The notes beneath the pieces were generated by a model. The model saw nothing but the letters and a program-made list of their open reading frames with translations, was not told where the DNA came from and searched no databases. The position numbers were made by a program, and so were the translations under genes. From Amphritea sp. 1_MG-2023 (GTDB lineage Bacteria; Pseudomonadota; Gammaproteobacteria; Pseudomonadales; Balneatricaceae), in assembly GCF_030547545.1 (NCBI RefSeq), contig NZ_JAUOQE010000018.1, positions 22,816 through 86,815 of the forward strand: DNA of 64,000 nt. The letters are read 5' to 3'. Positions 34,581 to 43,687 of this stretch are shown here, piece by piece (the first letter of the stretch is position 1; every line of letters starts with the position of its first letter).

Positions 34581-34610
34581 AAAAAAACGCGGCCCGAACC
34601 GCGTTTTTTT
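34581..34610. terminator. Terminator after the thiolase gene
   Basis: 12-bp stem (AAAAAAACGCGG with CCGCGTTTTTTT) around CCCGAA, between the convergent thiolase and QueD-like genes. Works on either strand. Confidence 0.95.
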
Positions 34611-34666
34611 ACACTATTTTTATGCCTCAATGGCTCGGCTTTTAAATCGCCCGAGCGAGACCCACA

Positions 34667-35503
34667 TTAGGCTGTTGCAATCGCGCCTTTCCCCACTCCT
34701 TCAAACGCTCTCACCATCACCTCTCGATCGGGATGGGATAACTTCACCTGCGCCGCAAGGTGACAAGCAATCTGCTCTACCGTGGTTTCAGTACCCATCA
34801 GATAACAGTGGCTCGCCGGTAAACGAATCTCAAACTCCCCCTGCGGGGCATCATAGCAATAATGATGTTCATCATCGGTCGCACTCACCAAGTGGCTTCG
34901 GGTACCGATATAGATATCAGAAAAGGTTTTCGCCCATTGTTGTTCGACAACGGTATCCCGTTGCCCATCGAGAAAGATCTGAATCCGCGAACGGTGGCCA
35001 TGCGCAATACGCTGACAGTTACCGTCATGCTGTTGCAAACCGTGACTATAGTGATAATACGCCGCATTGATTGTTTCAGGCACAAAACTAATTTCTAGCC
35101 CTTTCACCTCATCGGGAAATAACGCCAAGAGCTGAGCATTACACCAAGCCGCCAAGCTAAGCTCGTTAATTTCATCGATATCCACCAGCACGATCGCCTG
35201 TTCTGGCGAACGACAGTAGAACTCACCACCTTCAGGATAGCGCCAGTTAACCGTTGTTTCGCCATTCAATTGCTCTGAATGCAGGTTAGCCATATTAGTC
35301 GGCACGACCAACGCATGATCGATACTGTTATCAAACCATTGCTTCACCGCTTTTTTGACAATGCCAAAATCACAGATCATGCCCTCTTCATTTAAGTCAC
35401 CATCGAGTACTAATTGCACCAGCCAAGACTCGCCCAGCAAGCCTCGCTGCGGATGCAAGTAAGAAAAATCAACATTGGTCAGGTTATCTACAAAAAGCTT
35501 CAC
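34667..35503 (-). CDS. Two-domain 6-pyruvoyl-tetrahydropterin synthase (QueD-like) protein
   Basis: 278 residues, about twice the length of QueD. The C-terminal half (about 150-278) has the PTPS fold marks: YYHYSHGLQQHDG, then CQRIAHGHRSRIQIF, so the zinc-type histidines and the catalytic Cys position are there. The N-terminal half (about 1-130) is a diverged copy (LLGESWLVQLVLDGDLNEEG, ICDFGIVKKAVKQWFDNSIDHALVV) that lost the HGH motif but keeps the IDHALV turn. Family members of this double form occur in other gammaproteobacteria. Substrate (queuosine precursor, pterin or other) unknown. Confidence 0.75.
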   Translation of the reverse strand: MKLFVDNLTNVDFSYLHPQRGLLGESWLVQLVLDGDLNEEGMICDFGIVKKAVKQWFDNSIDHALVVPTNMANLHSEQLNGETTVNWRYPEGGEFYCRSPEQAIVLVDIDEINELSLAAWCNAQLLALFPDEVKGLEISFVPETINAAYYHYSHGLQQHDGNCQRIAHGHRSRIQIFLDGQRDTVVEQQWAKTFSDIYIGTRSHLVSATDDEHHYCYDAPQGEFEIRLPASHCYLMGTETTVEQIACHLAAQVKLSHPDREVMVRAFEGVGKGAIATA

Positions 35504-35632
35504 AGGCAGTCACACAGTTAATGGCAAAGGATCGGATATCGAAAGGGCGTATATTAGCTGATTACCAGCCCTATTGCATTCTGACGAGTACCGGTATACT
35601 AGCTCTTTTTGATAACAGGCAGATGAAATTCA

Positions 35633-36322
35633 ATGCGACTGGATAAATATCTAAGTCAGGCAACCGGTTTACCCCGCAGTCTAATTAAACGACAGATCAA
35701 ATGTAAGAATGTCGAGGTAAACGGTCAACTGTGTCAGGATCACGGTTACAAAGTCCGAAGCGATGATCAGGTATCACTGGAAGGTCGTGATATTGCCCCG
35801 CCAGGCCCTAAATACTTAATGCTCAATAAGCCCGCCGGCACGGTTTGCGTCACCGAAGACAGCGAGCACCCGACGGTGATCGACTTACTCGAGCAGATCA
35901 CCATACGGGATCTGCATCCGGCTGGACGCTTAGATATCGATACCACAGGCTTAGTGCTGATCACCAACGATGGCCAATGGTCGCATCGCGTCACCTCACC
36001 TAAGCATCAGTGCGATAAAGTGTACCTCGTCAGCACCGCCGAGCCGATCACTGCGGATTATATCCAACAGTTTGCTGCCGGTATCACCTTGCGCAATGAA
36101 GACAAGCCCACCCTGCCCGCTGAGCTCGAGATACTGTCGGACACTCAGGCCAGAGTCACGCTGCACGAAGGTCGTTATCATCAGGTTAAGCGTATGTTTG
36201 CCGCGATGGGTAATAAAGTCACCGCCCTGCACCGAGAACAGATTGGCAATATTCGCCTAGATGACGATCTAGAAGCAGGTGAATACCGTTTCCTTACCGC
36301 AGCCGAAGCGAACTCTTTCTGA
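35633..36322 (+). CDS. rsuA: 16S rRNA pseudouridine(516) synthase
   Basis: 229 residues: an N-terminal S4 RNA-binding domain (MRLDKYLSQATGLPRSLIKR) then a pseudouridine-synthase core with the catalytic Asp101 in GRLDIDTTGLVLITNDG, and YHQVKRMFAAMGN near the end. Length and motifs fit RsuA (231 in E. coli) rather than RluB/E/F. The stop overlaps the rsmC ATG by one base, so two 16S rRNA modification enzymes are co-translated. Confidence 0.92.
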   Translation: MRLDKYLSQATGLPRSLIKRQIKCKNVEVNGQLCQDHGYKVRSDDQVSLEGRDIAPPGPKYLMLNKPAGTVCVTEDSEHPTVIDLLEQITIRDLHPAGRLDIDTTGLVLITNDGQWSHRVTSPKHQCDKVYLVSTAEPITADYIQQFAAGITLRNEDKPTLPAELEILSDTQARVTLHEGRYHQVKRMFAAMGNKVTALHREQIGNIRLDDDLEAGEYRFLTAAEANSF

Positions 36323-37365
36323 TGACTGATACCGCCTTTGCTCTGTTAAAACCACAGCTGGATAACGCCGATGGCGTTGCTCTGTGGATTGCCGATGAAA
36401 ACCTGCTCAATCAAGCCAGCAAGGTCAATCCCGCGATTACCGTGATCAGTAATCGCTTCGATCTCTGTCAGCAGCTGGAAAGCGCCGGCTGGCAGAGCCA
36501 GTTTTCTGATTTCGACTTCAGCCCCTATGCTGATCACAGTGTGGATAACATTATCTACCGGGTCTCGAAAGAAAAACCCGTGGTGCATCATATTATCAAT
36601 CAAGCGATACGCGTGCTTAAACCCGGCGGTACGCTTGCACTTGCGGGACTCAAAAACGAAGGTATTAAAACCTATCTAGACAAAGCGAAAAAGCTATTTG
36701 CTGGACAGATGGAAGCCTCTAAATCAGATAAAAATACTTGGATGGGTATCCTTCAGTCGCCGGGTTCGGCCGCTACTGAATTACTCGATGATCAGGATTA
36801 TTGTCGCTTACGTGACGTCGCCAGCGATGATCACTTGAGTTATATCAGTAAGCCCGGTGTTTACGGTTGGAATAAGATCGATAAAGGTAGCGCATTGCTA
36901 ATATCAGCGTTACCGCAGTTTATCGCTAGCCTCGCGAGCCCTCCCAAATCCCTACTCGATCTCGGTTGTGGCTATGGCTATCTCGCCCTTAATGGCGCGT
37001 CACTCGGCTGTCTAGTGACGGCCACCGATAACAATGCTGGAGCCCTACTCGCCTGCACTGAAAATTTTCGGCAGCAACAGATTGATGGCCACATCATTGC
37101 TGCCGACTGTGCCGAAGGGATCGATCAGCGCTTCCCGTTAATCCTCTGTAACCCGCCTTTTCATCAAGGCTTCAGTATTGAAGGGGATATGACTGATCGC
37201 TTTCTTAAGGCCGCTCACCGGCATTTACAGCCCGACGGCATCGCCTGCTTTGTGGTGAACTTACATATACCCCTTGAACGAAAAGCCAAAAAACTGTTCT
37301 CAACCATAGAGGTTATCGCCGACAACGGTAGCTTTAAGTTGATACGACTGGCCCAACCGCACTAA
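36322..37365 (+). CDS. rsmC: 16S rRNA guanine-1207 N2-methyltransferase
   Basis: 347 residues in two halves, as in E. coli RsmC: a degenerate N-terminal methyltransferase-like domain (about 1-180) and an active C-terminal Rossmann methyltransferase with the SAM motif LLDLGCGYGYLALNGA and the catalytic NPPFHQG. The ATG overlaps the rsuA stop codon. RlmG is a paralogue, but neighbourhood and length favour RsmC. Confidence 0.92.
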   Translation: MTDTAFALLKPQLDNADGVALWIADENLLNQASKVNPAITVISNRFDLCQQLESAGWQSQFSDFDFSPYADHSVDNIIYRVSKEKPVVHHIINQAIRVLKPGGTLALAGLKNEGIKTYLDKAKKLFAGQMEASKSDKNTWMGILQSPGSAATELLDDQDYCRLRDVASDDHLSYISKPGVYGWNKIDKGSALLISALPQFIASLASPPKSLLDLGCGYGYLALNGASLGCLVTATDNNAGALLACTENFRQQQIDGHIIAADCAEGIDQRFPLILCNPPFHQGFSIEGDMTDRFLKAAHRHLQPDGIACFVVNLHIPLERKAKKLFSTIEVIADNGSFKLIRLAQPH

Positions 37366-37385
37366 ACACGAGTGACAAATACAGC

Positions 37386-38060
37386 ATGATCGCCACTTAT
37401 CTTAAACAAACATGGTTCTTTTTCCGCGCCCATATGCAAGCGATTATGCGGATACAGCTACCCTTTATTATTCTCATCACCCTGATCAGCATGAGCGCTA
37501 TGCAGTCCGTTGATCCGAGCAATCCAGAGATGAATGATTCAGTGATGATGTTCTATCTGGCGAGCCTGATCTTCTTGCCGCTCTATGCTGGCGCCACCAT
37601 TGCCTATCTTGAATCGGTTGTGAATAATCAGCCTATCAGCACGACTCAAGCACTCAAAATCGGTCTGCAACGCTGGGGGCCCTTGTTTCTCACTAAGCTA
37701 CTCGGCGCATGTGGCATCGTCATCGGCTTACTGCTGTTCTTTATCCCCGGCGTCTTTGTCATGATCCGCTGGGGATTTGCCGAATATCACAGCGTCATCG
37801 AAAAATCAGGCCCAACTGAGTCGTTAAAAAACAGTTGGCAAGACACCTCAGACTATTTCTGGCCACTGCTTAACGGCTTAGCTTGTCTGTTTGTTATCTT
37901 GCTCGGTAGTAACCTGCTCATAGAAACCCTACTACAAACCATGGGCATCGACTCTCTCATATTACGTAGCCTGTTTGATATCGTGTTTGGCTTTCTTAAC
38001 TGCCTATACACGATCTATGGCTTTCGATTGTATTGCGTTATGCGGGAAAAGAGCACCTAA
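37386..38060 (+). CDS. YciC-like (UPF0259) inner membrane protein
   Basis: 224 residues with five to six hydrophobic helices (about 25-42, 55-75, 105-130, 160-185, 190-215). The sequence pattern FFIPGVFVMIRWGFAEYHSVIEKSGPTESLKNSW matches the glycerophosphoryl diester phosphodiesterase-associated membrane domain seen in YciC-type proteins. No catalytic motif. It starts 20 bases after rsmC and probably shares the transcript. Function unknown. Confidence 0.7.
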   Translation: MIATYLKQTWFFFRAHMQAIMRIQLPFIILITLISMSAMQSVDPSNPEMNDSVMMFYLASLIFLPLYAGATIAYLESVVNNQPISTTQALKIGLQRWGPLFLTKLLGACGIVIGLLLFFIPGVFVMIRWGFAEYHSVIEKSGPTESLKNSWQDTSDYFWPLLNGLACLFVILLGSNLLIETLLQTMGIDSLILRSLFDIVFGFLNCLYTIYGFRLYCVMREKST

Positions 38061-38194
38061 CAATCATGACTCAACAGGGGGAGTGCGGTATGGCTTCCCT
38101 GACTCGATCATATGCAAAGTATGCGCTATCGCCGCGCCTCATCACCCGCCAATCAATACATCGGATGAGCATTTTTAGTCTCCGCGAGAACTCC
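38061..38194. other. Gene-free DNA downstream of the yciC-like gene
   Basis: Nothing convincing is encoded on either strand between the yciC-like gene and the decayed SnoaL-like gene. Short frames here have no ribosome site or family signature. Confidence 0.4.
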
Positions 38195-38413
38195 CTAAAC
38201 AGAATCCCAATGCGCAACGATTTTCCCTGCTCATCGAAACGGAAAAAAATCCATCGTGCCATATTGATCATCACCCGGCCACATTGGATGAGTATGTAAC
38301 GCCACTAAATTCCTTTCAGCAATCGCCCGCACAAACTCGATAGACTTACCGAGATAATCTCTAGCCATTGCCTCAAAGTCATCGATAAACGCTTGCTTAC
38401 CCTCTCCCAGCAT
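38195..38413 (-). pseudogene. Decayed SnoaL/NTF2-like protein gene
   Basis: From 38413 the minus strand encodes GEGKQAFIDDFEAMARDY, KSIEFVRAIAERNLVALHTH and MWPGDDQYGTMDFF, the core of predicted SnoaL-like enzymes (usual form ...VWPGDxxYAGIDIFR...). The frame then shifts to FRFDEQGK and back to GKIVAHWDSV before a stop at 38195. Two homopolymer changes (one extra T in the T7 run after ATGGA, one missing A in GGGAAAATC) explain both shifts. The expected N-terminus (about 40 residues with the Gln-His-Asn-Pro segment) is absent or unrecognisable upstream. The gene is therefore broken at several places. Confidence 0.75.
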
Positions 38414-38671
38414 CTCTATTGCTATCTAAGACACGCTTATCGCCGCTATGCTCGCAGCATGAGTCCACTTATCTTGATAATAGTTACCCCCAGAATCAAC
38501 GGAACAAGCCTGTGCATAACATTGGGACAACTCACCTAAGCCGCACAACCGCTGATCTAAAGCGCATTGAGTAATAAACGTTCAAGACCAAAACCAGCAT
38601 AAAAGACTTGCATTAACAGCTCAAATAAACATAATGAGAATCATTATCATTTAATTAATAGAGAGTTACAG
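38414..38671 (+). promoter_or_regulatory. Fur box and promoter region of the cysteine-rich gene
   Basis: cATAATGAGAATCATTATC at 38630-38648 matches the Fur consensus GATAATGATAATCATTATC at 17 of 19 positions. It lies 23 bases before the ATG at 38672. The upstream part (38414-38629) is A/T-rich and holds no ORF I can support. Iron-dependent repression of the downstream gene is inferred from this match. Confidence 0.85.
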
Positions 38672-39022
38672 ATGGATGCACTTCGAATTGATGCATGGTT
38701 AGAGCGCAGGGAACCGGTGATCAAACTACATAGCGGCCTATCGAATAGTCTCATCGCCGAATGGCGTGGTCACGCTGTTAACGAGTTACTCGAACAAGGC
38801 ATTGTCACCTGTTACGAACTGTACTCAACGACACGCAGCCTACAACAGCAGGCCGCTCATGAGTTACTCCTGAATGCCTGTGCCAACTCACTGTGCCAAC
38901 GCAACGGTCCGCAATGCTTTAACTGTATTACCGGACGCTTATTACGCGCCTTGGCGCGCAGTGCTACTCAGGCCTATCAACCCAGCATGGCAGGATTAGA
39001 AAGCTACAAATCCGTCAGCTAG
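38672..39022 (+). CDS. Fur-controlled cysteine-rich protein of unknown function
   Basis: 116 residues, no signal peptide or membrane helix. It begins MDALRIDAWLERREPVIKL and is mostly helical in appearance, with five cysteines: Cys47, then Cys70, Cys75, Cys82 and Cys85 in the pattern C-X4-C-X6-C-X2-C (NACANSLCQRNGPQCFNC). That arrangement could hold an Fe-S cluster or zinc. The near-perfect Fur box upstream and an AGAG ribosome site support a real iron-responsive gene. I do not recognise the family; small Fur-regulated proteins such as Bfd or FagA come to mind but I cannot match the sequence. It converges on creA. Confidence 0.75.
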   Translation: MDALRIDAWLERREPVIKLHSGLSNSLIAEWRGHAVNELLEQGIVTCYELYSTTRSLQQQAAHELLLNACANSLCQRNGPQCFNCITGRLLRALARSATQAYQPSMAGLESYKSVS

Positions 39023-39030
39023 CGTCTCCT

Positions 39031-39519
39031 CTATTGCTTAGGCATCGGTCGCGCTTGATAGGCCGCAGTGCCCCATAAAGGCACTGTCGAAAGACTGTGT
39101 TTAAAGCTACCGTTAATCTCTTTGGTTGAATACGAGAGGTACATCAGCGTTTGTGATTGTGGATCAAAAATCCGGCGTACTTTCATCGTTTTGAACAACA
39201 CGCTCTTGGATTTTCGAAACACCACGGCACCGCTCTTGGAGCGATCAATCGCAGCGATCATCTCTGCGGTAATCGGGCCTGTCTGACGACAAGCAATCGA
39301 TGAATCACTCGGATCCGCAAAATTAAGATTGGCTTCAATACTGGCAACATGGCAAGTCACTCCCGTCACAACAGGGTCAACCAACACGTTCAGTTTAATA
39401 TCCTTCGTCGTCAGAAAGCCCAGTGAAACATCACCCACATCTTCTCCGCCACACCCCGTCAGCAGCAGAACAGACAACATGGCTATTCGTCTTTTCATAC
39501 TCATATCTCTTTTAATCAT
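39031..39519 (-). CDS. creA: CreA-family lipoprotein
   Basis: About 162 residues matching CreA (157 in E. coli): GDVSLGFLTTKDIKLNVLVDPVV, VTCHVASI, SIACRQTGPI, GAVVFRKSKSVLFKTMKVRRIFD and LMYLSYSTKEINGS. E. coli CreA has an ordinary signal peptide, whereas here LLLTGCGG forms a lipobox (Cys23 from the first ATG), so the protein is probably lipid-anchored in the periplasm. Two later ATG codons (39504, 39498) are also possible starts. Function unknown. Confidence 0.88.
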   Translation of the reverse strand: MIKRDMSMKRRIAMLSVLLLTGCGGEDVGDVSLGFLTTKDIKLNVLVDPVVTGVTCHVASIEANLNFADPSDSSIACRQTGPITAEMIAAIDRSKSGAVVFRKSKSVLFKTMKVRRIFDPQSQTLMYLSYSTKEINGSFKHSLSTVPLWGTAAYQARPMPKQ

Positions 39520-39546
39520 CAGCTCATCAGTTATCCAATAGGTACA

Positions 39547-39572
39547 AAAAAACCCGCAGCAGCGGGTTTTTT
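39547..39572 (-). terminator. Terminator after pnp
   Basis: 11-bp stem (AAAAAACCCGC with GCGGGTTTTTT) around AGCA, 16 bases after the pnp stop codon. Confidence 0.93.
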
Positions 39573-39588
39573 GACGCAGAATGAAGAC

Positions 39589-41691
39589 TTATTCTACAGA
39601 TTCATCTTGCTCTAGATCACGCATAGTCAACTTGATGCGACCACGAGGATCAACTTCCATCACTTTAACCTTAACCGTGTCATCCATCTTGATGTAATCA
39701 GTCACCTTCTCGATACGCTTGTTAGCGATTTGCGAGATGTGTACCAAGCCATCTTTACCCGGCAGAATGTTAACAAAGGCGCCGAACTCTTCAAGACGTA
39801 CCACCTTACCTTCGTAGATCTTACCTACTTCAGCTTCAGCAGTAATTTCGCGAACTCTATCCACCGCCGCTTTCGCGGCTGCTTTATCGGCCGCATAGAC
39901 TCGGACAGTACCATTGTCTTCAATATCAATGGTGGCACCGGTCTCTTCTGTCAGCGCACGGATCGTCGCACCACCCTTACCAATAACGTCACGAATCTTG
40001 TCTGGATTAATTTCCAGCAGTGTCATCGCAGGGGCATTGTCTGGCAGTTCAGGACGGGCATAACCAATCACTTTAGCCATCTCTTTCAAGATATGAGCAC
40101 GCGCTTCATAAGCCTGCTCCAGCGCGATCTCCATGATCTCTTCAGTGATACCGGTAATCTTGATATCCATCTGCAGCGCGGTAACACCCGCTTCTGTACC
40201 CGCTACTTTAAAGTCCATGTCCCCCAGATGATCTTCATCACCGAGGATATCCGTCAGGACCGCGAAACGCTCGCCTTCCTTAACCAGACCCATAGCAATA
40301 CCGGCAACCGGCGCTTTCAACGGAACACCCGCATCCATCATAGACAGAGACGCACCACAAACCGATGCCATCGAGCTTGAACCGTTAGATTCAGTGATCT
40401 CAGACACGATACGGATAGTGTACGGGAACTCTTCCTGTGATGGCAGAACGGCTGCAACACTACGACGTGCTAGACGACCGTGACCAATCTCACGACGGCC
40501 AGTCGCGCCCATACGACCCGCTTCACCGACAGAGTAAGGAGGGAAGTTGTAGTGCAACATGAATGGATCGCGACGTTCGCCTTCGATCGCATCGATGATT
40601 TGTGAATCACGCGCTGTACCGAGTGTACAGGTAGCGATCGCCTGAGTTTCACCACGGGTAAACAGTGCAGAACCGTGAGTACCACTCAATACATCAACTT
40701 CAACATCGATACCACGGACAGTTTTGCTGTCACGACCATCGATACGTGGCTGACCATCAAGGATACGACCCCGAACAATCTCTTTTTCCAGTGATTTAAA
40801 GATACCGGATACTTCAGCAGCAGAAGGTTGACCCTCTTCACCACACAACGTTTCAACCGCTTTACTACGTGCTTGACTCAGAGCGTTTTGACGCTCCATC
40901 TTGTCAGCCGTTTGATAAGCAGCATTGATATCAGCACCAACGACGCCGCGCACCTGTTCGATCAGTGCTGCGTCCTTAGCTTCTGGTGCATATTCCCAGC
41001 GCGGCTTACCGGCTTCGGCAACCAACTCATTGATAGCAGAGATAGCCACTTGCATCTGCTGATGCGCAAATACAACGGCCCCTAGCATCTCATCTTCAGA
41101 CAGCTCTTGCGCTTCGGATTCAACCATCAGTACGGCATCGGAAGTACCCGCAACCACCATGTCCAGCATGGAGGTTTCCAGCTCTTCATAGGTTGGGTTG
41201 AGCGAGTAACCCGCCTCTTCGGTATAACCAACACGCGCGCCACCGATAGGACCCTGGAATGGAATACCTGAAACCGCCAGTGCAGCGGAAGTACCGATCA
41301 TCGCCGCAATATCAGGATCGTTAATCTTATCCGCAGACATCACCGTACAGATAACCTGTACTTCATTCATGTAGCCTTTAGGAAACAACGGACGGATAGG
41401 ACGGTCAATCAAACGTGATGTCAGTGTTTCTTTCTCAGATGGACGCGCTTCACGCTTAAAGAAGCCACCAGGGATACGTCCAACGGCATAGTACTTTTCT
41501 TGGTAGTGAACAGACAGTGGGAAAAAGTCTTGACCTTCGCGGGCTGATTTAGCACCCACAACGGTACACAAAACCTGTACACCACCCATCGTTACCAATA
41601 CAGCACCGCTCGCCTGACGGGCAACCCGACCCGTTTCGAGGGTAACTTCATGCTTACCGTATTGGAATGTCTTAGTAATTGCTTGTGGCAC
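39589..41691 (-). CDS. pnp: Polynucleotide phosphorylase
   Basis: 3'-5' exoribonuclease of the RNA degradosome that also can extend RNA. 700 residues with two RNase PH domains (about 1-230 and 320-545; [14 protein letters not shown] and [18 protein letters not shown] segments), then KH and S1 domains (S1: [19 protein letters not shown]). I chose the GTG at 41691 since AAGGA lies nine bases upstream and the protein then reads [14 protein letters not shown], like relatives; an upstream in-frame start at 41721 adds ten residues in the leader. It follows rpsO as in E. coli. A long hairpin in the leader suggests RNase III-dependent autoregulation. Confidence 0.95.
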   Translation of the reverse strand: MPQAITKTFQYGKHEVTLETGRVARQASGAVLVTMGGVQVLCTVVGAKSAREGQDFFPLSVHYQEKYYAVGRIPGGFFKREARPSEKETLTSRLIDRPIRPLFPKGYMNEVQVICTVMSADKINDPDIAAMIGTSAALAVSGIPFQGPIGGARVGYTEEAGYSLNPTYEELETSMLDMVVAGTSDAVLMVESEAQELSEDEMLGAVVFAHQQMQVAISAINELVAEAGKPRWEYAPEAKDAALIEQVRGVVGADINAAYQTADKMERQNALSQARSKAVETLCGEEGQPSAAEVSGIFKSLEKEIVRGRILDGQPRIDGRDSKTVRGIDVEVDVLSGTHGSALFTRGETQAIATCTLGTARDSQIIDAIEGERRDPFMLHYNFPPYSVGEAGRMGATGRREIGHGRLARRSVAAVLPSQEEFPYTIRIVSEITESNGSSSMASVCGASLSMMDAGVPLKAPVAGIAMGLVKEGERFAVLTDILGDEDHLGDMDFKVAGTEAGVTALQMDIKITGITEEIMEIALEQAYEARAHILKEMAKVIGYARPELPDNAPAMTLLEINPDKIRDVIGKGGATIRALTEETGATIDIEDNGTVRVYAADKAAAKAAVDRVREITAEAEVGKIYEGKVVRLEEFGAFVNILPGKDGLVHISQIANKRIEKVTDYIKMDDTVKVKVMEVDPRGRIKLTMRDLEQDESVE

Positions 41692-41759
41692 GATACAATT
41701 CCTTATCTTTATGCAAAACAAAAAAATGTCTGTGCAACGTCACACCGGCCTCTTTATAG

Positions 41760-41813
41760 CCAGTACTCTGCTGGGCTCTGGTCTCCCTGAGAACCCACTA
41801 GAGTACAGGCTGG
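41760..41813 (-). promoter_or_regulatory. pnp leader hairpin, possible RNase III site
   Basis: A long imperfect inverted repeat: CCAG...ACTCT...TGGG on one side pairs with CCCA...AGAGT...CTGG on the other, around a loop near TCTCCCTG. It lies 69 bases upstream of the pnp start, where E. coli pnp mRNA has its RNase III-cleaved stem. Confidence 0.6.
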
Positions 41814-41874
41814 TTGGTGTAAAACGCAGTACAGACCTTATAGTGATCTCTATTTTAGCAGACCTTAAAAAGCA

Positions 41875-41899
41875 CCGGGGCCATCAATGATGGCCCCGG
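41875..41899 (-). terminator. rpsO terminator or attenuator
   Basis: 11-bp stem (CCGGGGCCATC with GATGGCCCCGG), loop AAT, followed on the minus strand by TGCTTTTTAAGG. It lies 10 bases after the rpsO stop; partial read-through gives the rpsO-pnp mRNA, as in E. coli. Confidence 0.9.
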
Positions 41900-41908
41900 A
41901 ACATTATC

Positions 41909-42178
41909 TTAGCGACGCAGACCGAGACGCTTGATCAGATCAGCGTAACGAGTTACATCTTTATTCTTCAAGTAATCCAGCAGCTTACGACGCTGGTTTA
42001 CCATGCGGATCAGACCGCGACGAGAATGGTGGTCATGGATGTGACCTTTAAAGTGAGATTGCAGACCAACGATGTTGTGAGTCAGCAGAGCAACCTGAAC
42101 TTCAGGAGAACCGGTGTCGCCTTCAACACGTGCGTATTCAGCAACGATCTCAGCTTTCTTTTCAACAGATAATGCCAT
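41909..42178 (-). CDS. rpsO: 30S ribosomal protein S15
   Basis: 89 residues, the family length. [17 protein letters not shown] at the start, then [17 protein letters not shown], the 16S rRNA-binding [25 protein letters not shown] and a short C-terminus. The ATG at 42178 is standard; a longer in-frame reading to 42256 is not conserved. It lies between truB and pnp, as in E. coli. Confidence 0.98.
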   Translation of the reverse strand: MALSVEKKAEIVAEYARVEGDTGSPEVQVALLTHNIVGLQSHFKGHIHDHHSRRGLIRMVNQRRKLLDYLKNKDVTRYADLIKRLGLRR

Positions 42179-42311
42179 TTTAAAAACTCCAAATTTAATA
42201 TGCACACCACTGACTGTATAAGCGTGGTGGATTAATAGTCGCGTTGTACCGAGCATATTATCAGTGCAACGTCATATTGCCTGTGCCGCCTAAGCCACAC
42301 AGACAAATCAA

Positions 42312-43268
42312 TTATATATCCTGCGTATTCATCAAGCGACGCGGCAGTAATTGCCCATACACGTCAACTTCACCAATCCCCAGAAATTTATCACTCGCGC
42401 TATCACGAATCCGCACCAGTGGCTGCTCGTCAACGTTATCCAACATCACGCGCTGCCCCTGACAGAGAGCAAGGGTTTGAGTTGCTGATAGCAACACCTC
42501 TGGGGTATCCGCAACAGGGCTCCATGACGGTAATAATAACGTATCCAACGACATTTGTATCGCTTCTGTCGTGGCCTCACTCCCCATATCCGCTACACGT
42601 TGCTCCAATTCAGCTAAAGGCATCATCGCCTCTGCTTTATAGGGCCCCGAGTCGAGACGGCGCAGCATTTTAACATGCGCTCCGCAGCCTAGCATCTCGC
42701 CCATATCCTGCACAATTGAACGGATATAGGTGCCTTTACTACAACGAATATCGAGATCGACTTCATCACCGCGGAAATCCAGTAATTCAATACTGAATAC
42801 CGTCACTTGACGGCTTTTCACCTCAATCTGAATGCCTTGACGTGCCAGTTTATACAGCGGCTGACCATTATGCTTAAGGGCCGAAAACATCGACGGCACC
42901 TGCGTAATTAAGCCCGTAAACGCCTGCTGTAATAACTCGTCGATCTGCGCGGCACTGAGGTTGTCTGGTAACGGCCGTTGTTCAACCACCTCACCATCGG
43001 CATCACTGGTATCAGTTCGCTGACCCAACTTAGCCGTGGTGATGTAGCGCTTATCGGCATTCAATAAAAACTGAGAAAACTTAGTCGCTTCACCAAAGCA
43101 AAGTGGCAGCATCCCAGTCGCGAGAGGATCCAACGCACCGGTATGACCCGCCTTCGCGGCGCCATAGATACGTTTTACAATTTGTAGCGCTCGGTTTGAC
43201 GACATTCCACCCGGTTTATCGAGCAGAAATATGCCATTGACCGAGCGGCCTTTTGCCCGCCTTGCCAA
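42312..43268 (-). CDS. truB: tRNA pseudouridine(55) synthase
   Basis: 318 residues; makes pseudouridine 55 in the T loop of tRNAs. Catalytic Asp47 lies in AGHTGALDPLATGMLP; the N-terminus (GRSVNGIFLLDKPGGMSSN) and YIRSIVQDMG motif fit. Slightly longer C-terminus, a PUA-like domain, than some relatives. It follows rbfA by three bases in the nusA-infB operon. Confidence 0.97.
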   Translation of the reverse strand: MARRAKGRSVNGIFLLDKPGGMSSNRALQIVKRIYGAAKAGHTGALDPLATGMLPLCFGEATKFSQFLLNADKRYITTAKLGQRTDTSDADGEVVEQRPLPDNLSAAQIDELLQQAFTGLITQVPSMFSALKHNGQPLYKLARQGIQIEVKSRQVTVFSIELLDFRGDEVDLDIRCSKGTYIRSIVQDMGEMLGCGAHVKMLRRLDSGPYKAEAMMPLAELEQRVADMGSEATTEAIQMSLDTLLLPSWSPVADTPEVLLSATQTLALCQGQRVMLDNVDEQPLVRIRDSASDKFLGIGEVDVYGQLLPRRLMNTQDI

Positions 43269-43271
43269 CGG

Positions 43272-43667
43272 TTATTCCCCGTCTTCCTGACCGTGTTTAC
43301 CATCTGCTCGCGTTGCCTTAATGATCAGATCATTCAGGCGGCGACCACGGTCAACACTTTCATCGAAATGGAAACGTAATTGCGGCATCACCCGCAGTTT
43401 GATCTTGCTGGACAACTGCCCACGCAGGAAGCCGGCGGCATTGTTAAGAACCTTGAGGGATTCTACCACTGCCGTTGCTTCATCTTTGCCACCCATCGCC
43501 ATCACGGTGATATAGATATCGGCATAGCCAAGATCTTTAGCGATCTTGACGTAGCTGATTGTCACCATGCCTAGGCGGGGGTCTTTAATTTCACGCTGAA
43601 TCAACTGAGCCAAGTCCTTTTGAACCTGGTCAGATATCCGCTGTGTACGACTAAATTCTCTTGCCAT
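43272..43667 (-). CDS. rbfA: 30S ribosome-binding factor A
   Basis: 131 residues with a KH-like fold needed for 16S rRNA 5'-end maturation and cold growth. Begins MAREFSRTQRISDQVQKDLAQLIQREIKDPRLG and ends with a charged tail. Lies between infB and truB with short gaps, as in E. coli. Confidence 0.97.
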   Translation of the reverse strand: MAREFSRTQRISDQVQKDLAQLIQREIKDPRLGMVTISYVKIAKDLGYADIYITVMAMGGKDEATAVVESLKVLNNAAGFLRGQLSSKIKLRVMPQLRFHFDESVDRGRRLNDLIIKATRADGKHGQEDGE

Positions 43668-43687
43668 AGTAGTCTATCAATGCACTC

